Source: CAVYUC01 sp963771595 (GTDB taxonomy: Bacteria > Bacteroidota > Bacteroidia > Bacteroidales > Prolixibacteraceae). From it: 64,000 bases of DNA. The position numbers and the translations under genes were made by a program. The notes under the pieces were generated by a model, which saw nothing but the letters and a program-made list of their open reading frames with translations, had not been told where the DNA came from and ran no database searches. Positions 37,745-45,870 of the stretch are shown here, piece after piece. The first letter of the stretch is position 1. Each line of letters opens with the position of its first letter. Location: NCBI GenBank assembly GCA_963771595.1, contig CAVYUC010000007.1, forward strand, positions 62,001 to 126,000. The letters run 5' to 3'.

Positions 37745-38182
37745 TTATCGGTTGTTTAAAAAATTAATTTCGGTTCCTTCATTAACGTAGTAGGGAAAAA
37801 CAAAATTGAACCGGCTGTTGGTTGCCCTCACCACGTATTCTATTTCAACCAGCACTTTGCCATCCAATTCGTTTTGCATATTCAACGAAACTTTTTTTGC
37901 ATCGATACGGGGCTCAAAAAACAAGATGGCCGTTTTTATTTTGTCAATCATGATGGTTTTAACGGTGGTATTTAGCGGCTCAAAAAGCAGAGTATCCATA
38001 TTGCAACCGTATTTAGGCTGCATTACGCGTTCACCGATTGTTGTGGTGAGCAATATCTGTAAACTCCGTTCAATATCGTCCTCCTTTTCGGTCATTTCCA
38101 CCGAACCGTTTTTTTTACTGAATGTTGGTGGAAAGCTCCATCCAATTCCCAGAAAATCGTTGCTTGTAAATTCATCGCTCAT
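37745..38182 (-). CDS. gp25-like baseplate protein (Afp9-like)
   Basis: The 145-aa product is a GPW/gp25 family protein with FLGIGWSFPPTF, ERSLQILLTTTIGERVMQPKYGC and FEPRI. These are the core of the T4 gp25-type wedge protein that links sheath and baseplate; it initiates sheath polymerisation in contractile tails. It sits between PAAR and the baseplate J gene, the standard eCIS order. No lysozyme fusion is present. Confidence 0.93.
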   Translation of the reverse strand: MSDEFTSNDFLGIGWSFPPTFSKKNGSVEMTEKEDDIERSLQILLTTTIGERVMQPKYGCNMDTLLFEPLNTTVKTIMIDKIKTAILFFEPRIDAKKVSLNMQNELDGKVLVEIEYVVRATNSRFNFVFPYYVNEGTEINFLNNR

Positions 38183-38199
38183 AATTTTGCTTTTTTATG

Positions 38200-38487
38200 T
38201 TACCCAATATTTACAGTGGGACACCCCATTACAATTGTACCTCCGTGAGCGGTGCTGTCGCCCATCCGGGCTGCCGGTGCGCCGCCGATAAACACTGTTG
38301 ATGAACCGGCAGTAATGGTATCGGGCGGCCCGGTACAGGTGCACATATCCCCCACTTTTGCCGCCGGCATTCCGGCTATCATAACCGTTGGCGTTCCGGG
38401 AGGCATAACCGGCCCTCCCACATGCGGCACTGTTCCCGTTACCATCGGGCAAACATGCATATCTCCTACTCTGGCTGCCAGTGGCAT
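38200..38487 (-). CDS. PAAR-repeat spike tip protein (Afp10-like)
   Basis: The 95-aa product consists of a complete PAAR domain: MPLAARVGDMHVCPM, APAARVGD-type turns (MPAAKVGDMC, APAARMGDST) and His/Cys residues that bind metal at the cone tip (H11, C13, C48, C50, H81). There is no N- or C-terminal extension, so it is not an effector fusion. It caps the spike encoded just upstream (12-bp gap). Confidence 0.93.
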   Translation of the reverse strand: MPLAARVGDMHVCPMVTGTVPHVGGPVMPPGTPTVMIAGMPAAKVGDMCTCTGPPDTITAGSSTVFIGGAPAARMGDSTAHGGTIVMGCPTVNIG

Positions 38488-38499
38488 CGCTTTTCGTTT

Positions 38500-40248
38500 T
38501 TAATTAATGTTTACTATTGCACCTTTAACATTTGTAGGGCCTCCGCTCGAAATTTCTGCGCCGGCACTGCCTTCCACCTTTGTTTGTAAACTGCCTTTGA
38601 TATCAATATTTACACCTTCTGCTTGTAAATCTTTTGCAGCTTTCAGTTTTATGTCTTTTACACTTTCAATGGTAATTCCATCCTGGTTCATCGTTATTTT
38701 GTTTCCATTCTGATCTTCGAGGTTGATCGCGGTTTCGTTTTCAGAAATGATAAATTTATTGCCTGCAGGAGTTTCAAGCGAATAGCTGACTTTCTTGTCG
38801 TCGAAAATCATTTTCATTTTACTGCGGCTGACATAACCTTTTTCGTCATTCTCGTCGCTACCCGAAATGGGCGCCGGTTTTGCACTGCTGTGCAACGCTC
38901 CCAAAACAACAGCATGCCGCGGATCATTATTGATAAACCCAACAATTACCTCGTCGTCAATCTCAGGTCTGAATACAAATCCGCGGTTTTCACCTGCATC
39001 GGGTGAGGCAAGGCGGCACCAAATTCCATTATCATTGTTATTGATAACCGGAATTTTAACCAGAATCCGATCTTCCCCGTCCGGATCATTTTCGAGTTGT
39101 GTAACAATGCCAATTTGTAATCCCTGAATTGCCGGTAACATGGCACCACTTAATGGTTGCTGCACATTGTAGGTTTGCGCAAACCATTCAGGATTAATTC
39201 CAAACTGAAAAGTGGTTTGCCAAAGCCCGTCAAAAATCTGATGCCGCACACCTGTTACAAAAAGTTTTCCCGCGAATCGTTCTCCAACACCATTTAATTG
39301 TAAAAGCTGACCGGGCAAAACTTCAGCAGTTCCATCGGTGGTTACTTTCCCGCGGATTTTTGCCAGCCGGTTTTTTAGCATCGCTGCATTTACCCAGGCC
39401 TGCATTTCGGGCTCTTTAATTTTTGCACCATTGTACAACCTGAATTCTGATTCACCAATTACGTCAGCCAAAACATCGGGCGAAAGATTTCCGGCTTCGG
39501 GAATCGGTGGTTCATCAGCTTCAGTGTCAGAAATCAATTCCTGTTCAGTATAATTCCATGCCGTACCCTTAACAGACTTATGTTGCAAACGGGCATCGAT
39601 TTCGGCATCCAAAGAATGCACGGTTGCACCATACTGAATGGTGAGCGCTGAATCGGCCTGCAAATCGGGCGGCAGAACCGAAAGTTTGTTGTCACTGGCA
39701 ATACAAAGGAGTCCGTTAACATCGGCGCGGCAAAGCATAAAATCCCAATCGGTGCTGTTATATTGAACAAGTTGCTGATGTGCAACAGTTGTTGTTTCCA
39801 CTTCTTTTTCGAATCCATATGCATCTATCAGTCCTTCAATCACTTCATTGTCTGTTATATCGGTAAAATATTTGCTTTTGCAGGCGGCTGTCATTTTAAC
39901 CGCTTTGTCTTTGCATTCCAAAATCAGGAGCGAGTTTTTATCTCTTACTCTAATGCTGTGTTTTATCACGATTCCTTTGAATAATGTTTTTTCGTCGTTG
40001 CTGTATCCCACCTGTATTTCAATTTCCTTTCCGGGTTCAAAATCGGACTGACTGCTCAATTCAAAAGTTTGGCGGCTGGGTTCGCCATCCAAATAAACCA
40101 GTGTAGCCGATGGAATCCGATTAACTTCCTTATTTACAACAACCGATAAAAGCTGGTATTTTCGCGAAACTTCAGTACCGTTGCTAAGAATCGTATGCGT
40201 TACTACACTTTTGGGCTTTTCCGATGGAATGTTTCGTTCGTTAGGCAT
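38500..40248 (-). CDS. VgrG-like hub/spike protein (Afp8-like)
   Basis: The 582-aa product has a gp27-like hub (about 1-360), a gp5-type OB fold (about 375-465; GIVTQLENDPDGEDRILVKIP, RPEIDDEVIVGFIN) and a beta-helix tail (470-582; SLETPAGNKFIIS, DQNGNKITM, DGITIESVKDIKLKA). It forms the trimeric spike that sits on the PAAR tip, at the head of the tube. It starts directly after the LysM gene stop (TAAATG). No extra effector domain follows. Confidence 0.92.
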   Translation of the reverse strand: MPNERNIPSEKPKSVVTHTILSNGTEVSRKYQLLSVVVNKEVNRIPSATLVYLDGEPSRQTFELSSQSDFEPGKEIEIQVGYSNDEKTLFKGIVIKHSIRVRDKNSLLILECKDKAVKMTAACKSKYFTDITDNEVIEGLIDAYGFEKEVETTTVAHQQLVQYNSTDWDFMLCRADVNGLLCIASDNKLSVLPPDLQADSALTIQYGATVHSLDAEIDARLQHKSVKGTAWNYTEQELISDTEADEPPIPEAGNLSPDVLADVIGESEFRLYNGAKIKEPEMQAWVNAAMLKNRLAKIRGKVTTDGTAEVLPGQLLQLNGVGERFAGKLFVTGVRHQIFDGLWQTTFQFGINPEWFAQTYNVQQPLSGAMLPAIQGLQIGIVTQLENDPDGEDRILVKIPVINNNDNGIWCRLASPDAGENRGFVFRPEIDDEVIVGFINNDPRHAVVLGALHSSAKPAPISGSDENDEKGYVSRSKMKMIFDDKKVSYSLETPAGNKFIISENETAINLEDQNGNKITMNQDGITIESVKDIKLKAAKDLQAEGVNIDIKGSLQTKVEGSAGAEISSGGPTNVKGAIVNIN

Positions 40249-40944
40249 TTAATTCTTTGTTTTTTCAAAGGGTGGAAAAAATATTTCATCACCCACATTT
40301 AGATTTCTGAAATTGTAAAGCTTATTTACCCGGGCAACCTGAATGTAGTATTTTGAATCGCCATAAATTTTGTAACACATTAAAGGAAGTGTATCGCCTT
40401 TTTTTACAATCCTGAAATGAGTAAGATCGGGTGAATTGTTATTTTCTTCCAGCACACGCGCCTCTTCTTCAGCCACTTCCCGAATGGTAACTTTGCAAAT
40501 CGCACGAATTGGCTTTCCATCCGGATTAAACAATTTATACGTAATACCGAGCGATGAACAAACACCTTTCATCAGGCTGGTGCCCCAAACAAATTTGAAA
40601 AACCGGGTTTGATGAATGTCTCCGTCGTATCCCATTAAAAAGTCTTTTAGTTTTGCCAGATCATCCGAAATATCTTCTCTTTTATGGCCATCGATAATCC
40701 CGGTATTGTCGTATAAAAATTCAAAAGCAAGCTCACCGGGTGGTTTTTTCACAAAACGTGGTTGGCTGCCGCTTGTACCTCCTGCCTGGCCATCGTTAAA
40801 TTCAACTTTTGTTTCCAGTGTATAATTTTCAGGATTGATCATTGCTGTAATCGGATTTTCTTCCAATCCTGCCAGATGATCATCCCCACAATCCGGATCG
40901 GTATAAGCATAAATTTTTAGTTTTTCGAATTCTCCTGATGCCAT
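40249..40944 (-). CDS. LysM-containing tube/baseplate adaptor (Afp7-like)
   Basis: The 231-aa product carries an N-terminal CIS-tube/baseplate adaptor domain (about 1-165, with PPGELAFEFLYDNTGI and VWGTSLMKGV) and a C-terminal LysM (about 176-226; HFRIVKKGDTLPLMCYKIYGD, LNVGDEIFFPP). In Afp/PVC particles this protein links the tube to the hub. It shares its ATG with the stop region of the DUF5908 gene. Confidence 0.9.
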   Translation of the reverse strand: MASGEFEKLKIYAYTDPDCGDDHLAGLEENPITAMINPENYTLETKVEFNDGQAGGTSGSQPRFVKKPPGELAFEFLYDNTGIIDGHKREDISDDLAKLKDFLMGYDGDIHQTRFFKFVWGTSLMKGVCSSLGITYKLFNPDGKPIRAICKVTIREVAEEEARVLEENNNSPDLTHFRIVKKGDTLPLMCYKIYGDSKYYIQVARVNKLYNFRNLNVGDEIFFPPFEKTKN

Positions 40945-41118
40945 CTAACGTTCTTTTTGGCTGTTTAAAATGTCCATTACATCATCTATAATCTGCTGCA
41001 CCATTGCCTTTTGAGCATCTTTTGCAATTTGTCCGCCCAACCGTGCATTTGCTGCAGTTTTAGTCTGCTGTTCATTTACAGTCACATGAATCTGCAATTC
41101 TTTAATTTCCAGCGGCAT
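40945..41118 (-). CDS. DUF5908 small eCIS protein (57 aa)
   Basis: An open frame of 57 codons plus stop, missed by length cut-offs, fits exactly between tube 2 and the LysM gene. Its ATG overlaps the tube stop (TAATG at 41116-41120) and its stop TAG directly precedes the next ATG. The product MPLEIKELQIHVTV...MDILNSQKER is a short beta-start and helix, like the DUF5908 proteins that occupy the Afp6 position in eCIS loci. Role unknown; translational coupling implies a defined stoichiometry. Confidence 0.82.
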   Translation of the reverse strand: MPLEIKELQIHVTVNEQQTKTAANARLGGQIAKDAQKAMVQQIIDDVMDILNSQKER

Positions 41119-41576
41119 TAGCTTCGGTTTATCGTAAAATAGTTATAACATAAGTCAAGTGTTTCAATAACCAGGGTATTTTCCTGGGCATTGAAATCGC
41201 TCACACTCCACTTCCTGGGCCACACGTTGAAAAACTGCCAGGTCATTACCGGTTCATGTTTTTCATTCAACAACGAAACATTTACCTGAACCGGACTGAA
41301 ACTGCGGTTTTGGAAGGCATCTACACACCAGTCGATAACTGCTGAATTGGTCAGCAATCCGCGTTTTAACGACAGATCGGGATATTTTGTGCGAACCGGT
41401 AATTTATGTTCAAAGCGATTTTCGCCACCTTCCTTAAATGTTTCGGTTTCAAATTCCACATCCAAACCTGAAACACTCTGAAAACGCGTGTCATTATTAT
41501 TACCCAGGTTCACAAATTCAACTTTAAAATGAAATCCCACCGGCGGATAATACCCGCCTGCAACTGGTGCAGCCAT
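41118..41576 (-). CDS. eCIS inner tube protein 2 (gp19-like)
   Basis: The 152-aa product has the gp19/Hcp-like tube fold: GFHFKVEF at the start, FQSVSGLDVEFETETFKEGGE and KYPDLSLKRG, with QFFNVWPRKWSVSDFNAQ near the end. It is homologous in pattern to the other tube gene in the operon but clearly diverged. It probably forms a specialised ring, such as the one near the baseplate, while the other builds the bulk tube. It is followed without gap by DUF5908. Confidence 0.9.
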   Translation of the reverse strand: MAAPVAGGYYPPVGFHFKVEFVNLGNNNDTRFQSVSGLDVEFETETFKEGGENRFEHKLPVRTKYPDLSLKRGLLTNSAVIDWCVDAFQNRSFSPVQVNVSLLNEKHEPVMTWQFFNVWPRKWSVSDFNAQENTLVIETLDLCYNYFTINRS

Positions 41577-41623
41577 AATTGTCTTGTTTAAAACAGATTA
41601 GCTTTATTAATAAGCTGAACGGG

Positions 41624-42052
41624 TTAGCTTAAAATATTTAAACCTTCGTGCGCCAGTTCCAGCGTTTCTATTGCCACTTCATTGCCTTCGGCTTTTAAAT
41701 CGCTCGCCTGAACTTTTACTGCAAATGCATTTTTTGCCTTCCATGACACCACCGGAGAGTGGGTTTCGTTAAGCAAGCTGATAATAATATCGCGGCGTTC
41801 AACGGTATTTAAACTGGTGGTGTTAATCCATTTGTAAAAATCAGAATCGCCATTCATGCTGCCTCTTTTCAGCGTAATATTGCTGTATTTGGGCATGCCC
41901 GGCATCTTGATTTTCGAATACTCCGGGCTGCTGCCTTCGCGGTATTCAATTGCTTCCACCTGTATATCGAGTCCGGTTACTTCGGTAAAACCTACCCGTT
42001 CGCCACCCCATTGTACCAGGAAATGAAATTTGGGAAGAGGATAATTAGCCAT
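41624..42052 (-). CDS. eCIS inner tube protein 1 (gp19-like, Afp1/Afp5 class)
   Basis: The 142-aa product has PKFHFLVQWGGERVGFTEVTGLD and YREGSSPEYSKIKMPG, typical of tube proteins that stack as hexameric rings. YSNITLKRGSM follows. It is the first tube gene after the sheath and likely the major tube subunit. The 55-bp gap to the sheath and 47-bp gap to the second tube gene are the largest inside the operon, so extra regulation or RNA processing could set high expression (inference). Confidence 0.93.
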   Translation of the reverse strand: MANYPLPKFHFLVQWGGERVGFTEVTGLDIQVEAIEYREGSSPEYSKIKMPGMPKYSNITLKRGSMNGDSDFYKWINTTSLNTVERRDIIISLLNETHSPVVSWKAKNAFAVKVQASDLKAEGNEVAIETLELAHEGLNILS

Positions 42053-42107
42053 GTCTTTTTATTTTAAATTGTTAATGTTCAGAAAAATAAATCAGATATC
42101 GAACCTG

Positions 42108-44036
42108 CTAGCTTTCAGCTAGTTTATGAGAGAAACGTAAAATAATGAATTCAGCAGGACGAACCACTGCCATACCAATTTCCACAATTAGTCTTCCTTC
42201 TAGAATATCGAGCGCTGTCATCGTTTTACCGAGGCCAACTGCCACATAAAAAGCATGTTCAGGCTTCACTCCCTGCAATGCTCCCTGCCGCCAGAGTGTA
42301 GTCAGAAAATTTTCAATCATTCCCTGAATTTTCACCCATGTGTTTGCATCATTTGGTTCGAACACAAATGGTTCAGTGGATTTCTTACAGCTTTCTTCAA
42401 CCATATTAAAGAATCTTCTGACTGGCACATAACGCCATTCATTATCGTTTCCGGCAAGAGTGCGGGCGCCAAATACCAAAGTTCCTTTCCCGGTAAAATG
42501 GCGGATGGCGTTAATTGATTTTCCTGCAACAGAATCCACATTCAGATTATCGAGTTCCGATGCAGTAAAAACCGTTTCCGGAGACAGAACATTATTCAAA
42601 CTGACATTTGCAGGAGCTTTCCAAACACCCCGCGTTCTGTCGGTAAGCGCATAAACTCCGGCAACTGCGCCACTCGGCGGCATTACCGTCATGCTTTTTC
42701 CAACGCCTGTAAGTATATTTTTATAAACCGGAAATGTTAATGCCAGAGAGTCATCCAGTGTTTTTGTATATGCACCTGCCGCATTTACAATCAGGTTTTG
42801 GTAAGCCTTGTTTAATTCATCAAACATTGGTTTAACCAGGTTTGCAGCTGCCGTTCTCCGATCGTTGTCATTTGCTTCGTTGATATCGGCTGAAGCTGTG
42901 GCGGCCGAAGTCAAAGGCCAGGTTCCTGCAACCAATGCAGAGAAATCGGAACCGGTAAAAGCTGCAGTTATATCTGACACCGCTTCCAGATTTAGTGCAA
43001 CAATATCTTCAAAAACCGGATCGAAACCGGAAGTAATTGCTGCTTTTACATCTGCAAGAAAATCAGGAAGAGTAATTACCTCTCCTGCTCCACCATTAAC
43101 AAACTTATTGATTTGAGCGCCAATTGAAGCAAGAAAATCAAACACAGCTTTCAAATTTGCATTTGAATTGGTTGAATTAAAAGCAGCAATTAATGAATTG
43201 AACTGATCTGTTAAAATCCCGTTGGAAGGCGCCAAAACCTTTGTTTTTGCTGTAATATTATCCTGATCGGCATTAGCCTGTTCCACCTGTGCAATTACTG
43301 ACTGAACATCGGCATCGGTTGTCAATCCTGAAAGCGTAACTGAAATTCCTGACCGTTTGATAACCGCCCGGACATCAGCGTAGCGGATAACTTTTGGCAG
43401 GTTCACCTTTAACCAGGGCGAATAAACGGCCCCGTACTTCAGGTTATTTATTCCAATATTATTCCTGAAACTGGTACCCAGCGGATCATTCTGTTTCACA
43501 TCGAACAGGCCAACCCTGTCGCCCAAATCTGCACATTGCAATAGCGCAGCCTGCTGGACTGTGGCTATTGCCGAATCGCTCAAAGTAACCGCATCAGGAA
43601 ATAGAATAATAGTTGGAGCATCTTCTTTTCGCAATGCATCGATTCCGGTGGTAAAAGAGGAATCCGAAATTGTTGTGGTTTTAACGCTTTTACCTATGGA
43701 AACGATAAAACAATCACCGCCACCATTGGCATAAAACATCCGCAACGAATCGTACATGAAAAAACTGTTGTTAACTATTGCCGACACAAAATTGTTGTTG
43801 CTGTCAATATTTACTTCAGTAACATCCGAAGATGGGCCTGCGCCATAAAACTGTTCAAATTCAACCAGCGAGCCAATTCGCTTTGGCTTGTTTATTAAAT
43901 CGCCCGGAGCAATGAAATCTGCTTTATTTGTATAACCAACAAAAGCAGGTAATGCTGTTTCAACCTGGGCTACCGACGGCGGAATTTTTGGAATCTCTTC
44001 GACAAAAACACCTGGAGTTTTGTAAGTTGTTGCCAT
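42108..44036 (-). CDS. eCIS contractile sheath protein with a large inserted domain
   Basis: The 642-aa product starts YKTPGVFVEEIPKIPPSVAQVETALPAFVG, typical for sheath, and ends with GRLIVEIGMAVVRPAEFIILRF. The core also has AVYSPWLKV (206-211) and VMPPSGAVAGVYALTD (451-466), RGVWKAPAN (469-477). In compact sheaths these two elements are close together; here about 235 residues (214-448) intervene, rich in Ala, Ser, Asp and Asn. It is the only sheath gene in the locus. Contraction of this protein powers tube ejection. Confidence 0.93.
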   Translation of the reverse strand: MATTYKTPGVFVEEIPKIPPSVAQVETALPAFVGYTNKADFIAPGDLINKPKRIGSLVEFEQFYGAGPSSDVTEVNIDSNNNFVSAIVNNSFFMYDSLRMFYANGGGDCFIVSIGKSVKTTTISDSSFTTGIDALRKEDAPTIILFPDAVTLSDSAIATVQQAALLQCADLGDRVGLFDVKQNDPLGTSFRNNIGINNLKYGAVYSPWLKVNLPKVIRYADVRAVIKRSGISVTLSGLTTDADVQSVIAQVEQANADQDNITAKTKVLAPSNGILTDQFNSLIAAFNSTNSNANLKAVFDFLASIGAQINKFVNGGAGEVITLPDFLADVKAAITSGFDPVFEDIVALNLEAVSDITAAFTGSDFSALVAGTWPLTSAATASADINEANDNDRRTAAANLVKPMFDELNKAYQNLIVNAAGAYTKTLDDSLALTFPVYKNILTGVGKSMTVMPPSGAVAGVYALTDRTRGVWKAPANVSLNNVLSPETVFTASELDNLNVDSVAGKSINAIRHFTGKGTLVFGARTLAGNDNEWRYVPVRRFFNMVEESCKKSTEPFVFEPNDANTWVKIQGMIENFLTTLWRQGALQGVKPEHAFYVAVGLGKTMTALDILEGRLIVEIGMAVVRPAEFIILRFSHKLAES

Positions 44037-44053
44037 TAGTTTTACTTTTTTAA

Positions 44054-45259
44054 TTAATGAATATGAATTTCAGAATAGTATTTTGTTTCCCCTGAATTAT
44101 TCAAAGCTTCAGCTTTTATTGTTCCCAAAGACGGATTTGGCAATGCCAGCGGCTCCGTTTCACCCGGTTCGGGTGGTTTCGATATTTCGATATTTCCGTA
44201 GCGCGTAAGCGGCAAAGGATTGGCGGAAATAAATGGAGCGCTGAACTTTTTGCTGATGTACCGCCAGAATGTACGCCGGTTGCGAAACCGCATTTCAAAA
44301 ACAGGCGCTTGTAAATGTCCCTGCTCCAGTAAATCATAACCGGATTGACCACCTTTAACCTTTATTTCAATTACTGCAAAAGGTATGTCGCTGGTCTGGA
44401 GCAGATAAAAAGTAATGCTGTCCTGGTAAGCCGTAGTTTCACTGTTAATCTGAATAGTATACAAACCTTCCTTAAACTTTAACATATCAACCTGAAGCTG
44501 ATAAAAATCTCCCTGAAGGATTTCCATTTTCGGGCGAATGGTATTTCCGTCTGCATCTTTGATTTGTGCAACCGGCAATGAATTTTTTTCCTTCATGATG
44601 TAGGTGAAAAATCCGTTTGCCACAGGATAACTGTCATTTTTACCAACATAATTTAACGGAGTGTTTCCACCCAGGTTTTCGGTGAGCCAGTCGGCTGAAC
44701 CTGCCGGATTAGCAGTAGTTTTAACCAAAGCAGTATAGAGTTTGGTTTGGTTTGTGGCATTATCCGACAACATATTGCCAGGCATGTACATTTTCCCGTT
44801 TTCAAACACAGGAGGAATCGCACTTAATGCCGGAAAAACAGATGAATTTTTGATTGTGCCGTTCGTCAAAACATAGATTTCTCGTCTTGTCTGAAGTGAA
44901 AGTGCTGTGTAATTCAGAAAATTATAATCTTTTATTTTAACTGTAAACCGAAATATTTCGTCATTTTCGAATGAAATATAAGGTTTGAATTTTCCAGCGT
45001 TCGATTCGTCGAAAACAGCTTTAATTCCAATAAATACACCGGTGTTGGTTTTCCTGAAAAGGCAGTTATGTGCGGCCAGCAATTTTTTGCATTCAGCAGT
45101 TGGCGCTATATCCAGAACTTCGCGCACATCAAACTTCTCTTCCTGGTAATCTTTTTCTTCCGACGCCATTGCATCCCATTCCAGATTGCCTTTATTCAGA
45201 AAATAATGGTGTCTTATTTTAACTTCAAAAAGGCTTTTATATAATACAGACTGGCTCAT
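44054..45259 (-). CDS. Uncharacterised eCIS-operon protein (401 aa)
   Basis: I recognise no named domain. The 401-aa product starts MSQSVLYKSLFEVKIRHHYFLNKG and has AHNCLFRKTNTGVFIGIKAVF, GKNDSYPVANGFFTYIM and a C-terminal FEMRFRNRRTFWRYISKKF. The predicted fold is mostly beta with no membrane or signal segment. It is the second gene of the operon, between the DUF4255 gene (14 bp) and the sheath (17 bp), a place used for cap or sheath-terminator accessory proteins in related loci. Role is inferred from position only. Confidence 0.55.
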   Translation of the reverse strand: MSQSVLYKSLFEVKIRHHYFLNKGNLEWDAMASEEKDYQEEKFDVREVLDIAPTAECKKLLAAHNCLFRKTNTGVFIGIKAVFDESNAGKFKPYISFENDEIFRFTVKIKDYNFLNYTALSLQTRREIYVLTNGTIKNSSVFPALSAIPPVFENGKMYMPGNMLSDNATNQTKLYTALVKTTANPAGSADWLTENLGGNTPLNYVGKNDSYPVANGFFTYIMKEKNSLPVAQIKDADGNTIRPKMEILQGDFYQLQVDMLKFKEGLYTIQINSETTAYQDSITFYLLQTSDIPFAVIEIKVKGGQSGYDLLEQGHLQAPVFEMRFRNRRTFWRYISKKFSAPFISANPLPLTRYGNIEISKPPEPGETEPLALPNPSLGTIKAEALNNSGETKYYSEIHIH

Positions 45260-45273
45260 ATTCGGGCATAAAT

Positions 45274-45870
45274 TTATTTTACCTTGCTACGTTCATCAAT
45301 CCTGATTTCACTAATCACTCCGCTAATTTCGCTTGTGCTTTCCCTTTCCATACTTAACAACCGCACTTTATAGCACACAAAAGGATGTTGTTTTCCGCCG
45401 AAAGTGCTCCATATATAATTCAACTGCTCAAATCCCAGATTGAACAAATCCACAATGATGTGAAAATCATCGGGCAAACCTTCAATCTCAGTTATGCTGT
45501 TCTTCTGATTAAAAGAAAATTTTCCCTGGAAGAATGTGAGTACAAGAGAAATATAGATAAGTGCATTTTCGTAGTTGGTCATCAGCGAAGTGAACATGAG
45601 ATAGAGATTCAGATTAACCGGCGGATTTTTATAAGTGGCCAAATTATTCCTGACCAAAGTATAATCCGGATTGTTTTTCAAGGTTGTTTCTTCCGAAATA
45701 TTTACCAGGGAAATCAGAATTTTGTTGGTAGTTTTCAGCAAATCGTCATCAATTCTTGATACATTTTGAAGAATTGCAACGGGTTCGGTAATATCTGTAT
45801 CCGTTTGATTCTGATCCTGAATGTATGCATTTATCTGTTCGGCGAGAAACTTTAATACCGGATGTATCAT
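45274..45870 (-). CDS. DUF4255 tail-terminator/cap protein (Afp16/Pvc16-like)
   Basis: The 198-aa product matches the Pvc16/DUF4255 family: MIHPVLKFLAEQINAYIQ, TDITEPVAILQNVSRIDDD, LISLVNISEETTLKN, NPPVNLNLYLMF and FNLGFEQLNYIWSTFGGKQHPFVCYKVRL. The family closes the distal end of the tube-sheath assembly and sets termination. It is the first gene of the 16-gene eCIS operon; 405 bp without genes lies upstream and must hold the promoter. Confidence 0.92.
   Translation of the reverse strand: MIHPVLKFLAEQINAYIQDQNQTDTDITEPVAILQNVSRIDDDLLKTTNKILISLVNISEETTLKNNPDYTLVRNNLATYKNPPVNLNLYLMFTSLMTNYENALIYISLVLTFFQGKFSFNQKNSITEIEGLPDDFHIIVDLFNLGFEQLNYIWSTFGGKQHPFVCYKVRLLSMERESTSEISGVISEIRIDERSKVK

Noticed and set aside
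22919..45870. Prophage or myophage tail module
   Set aside because: No terminase, portal, capsid, integrase or lysis genes are present, and DUF4255, DUF4157, DUF5908, LysM adaptor and AAA+ ATPase are eCIS markers.
22919..45870. Type VI secretion system
   Set aside because: TssB/TssC pair, ClpV and TssJ/L/M are absent; there is one sheath gene with gp18-type ends and the ATPase is a single-AAA type.
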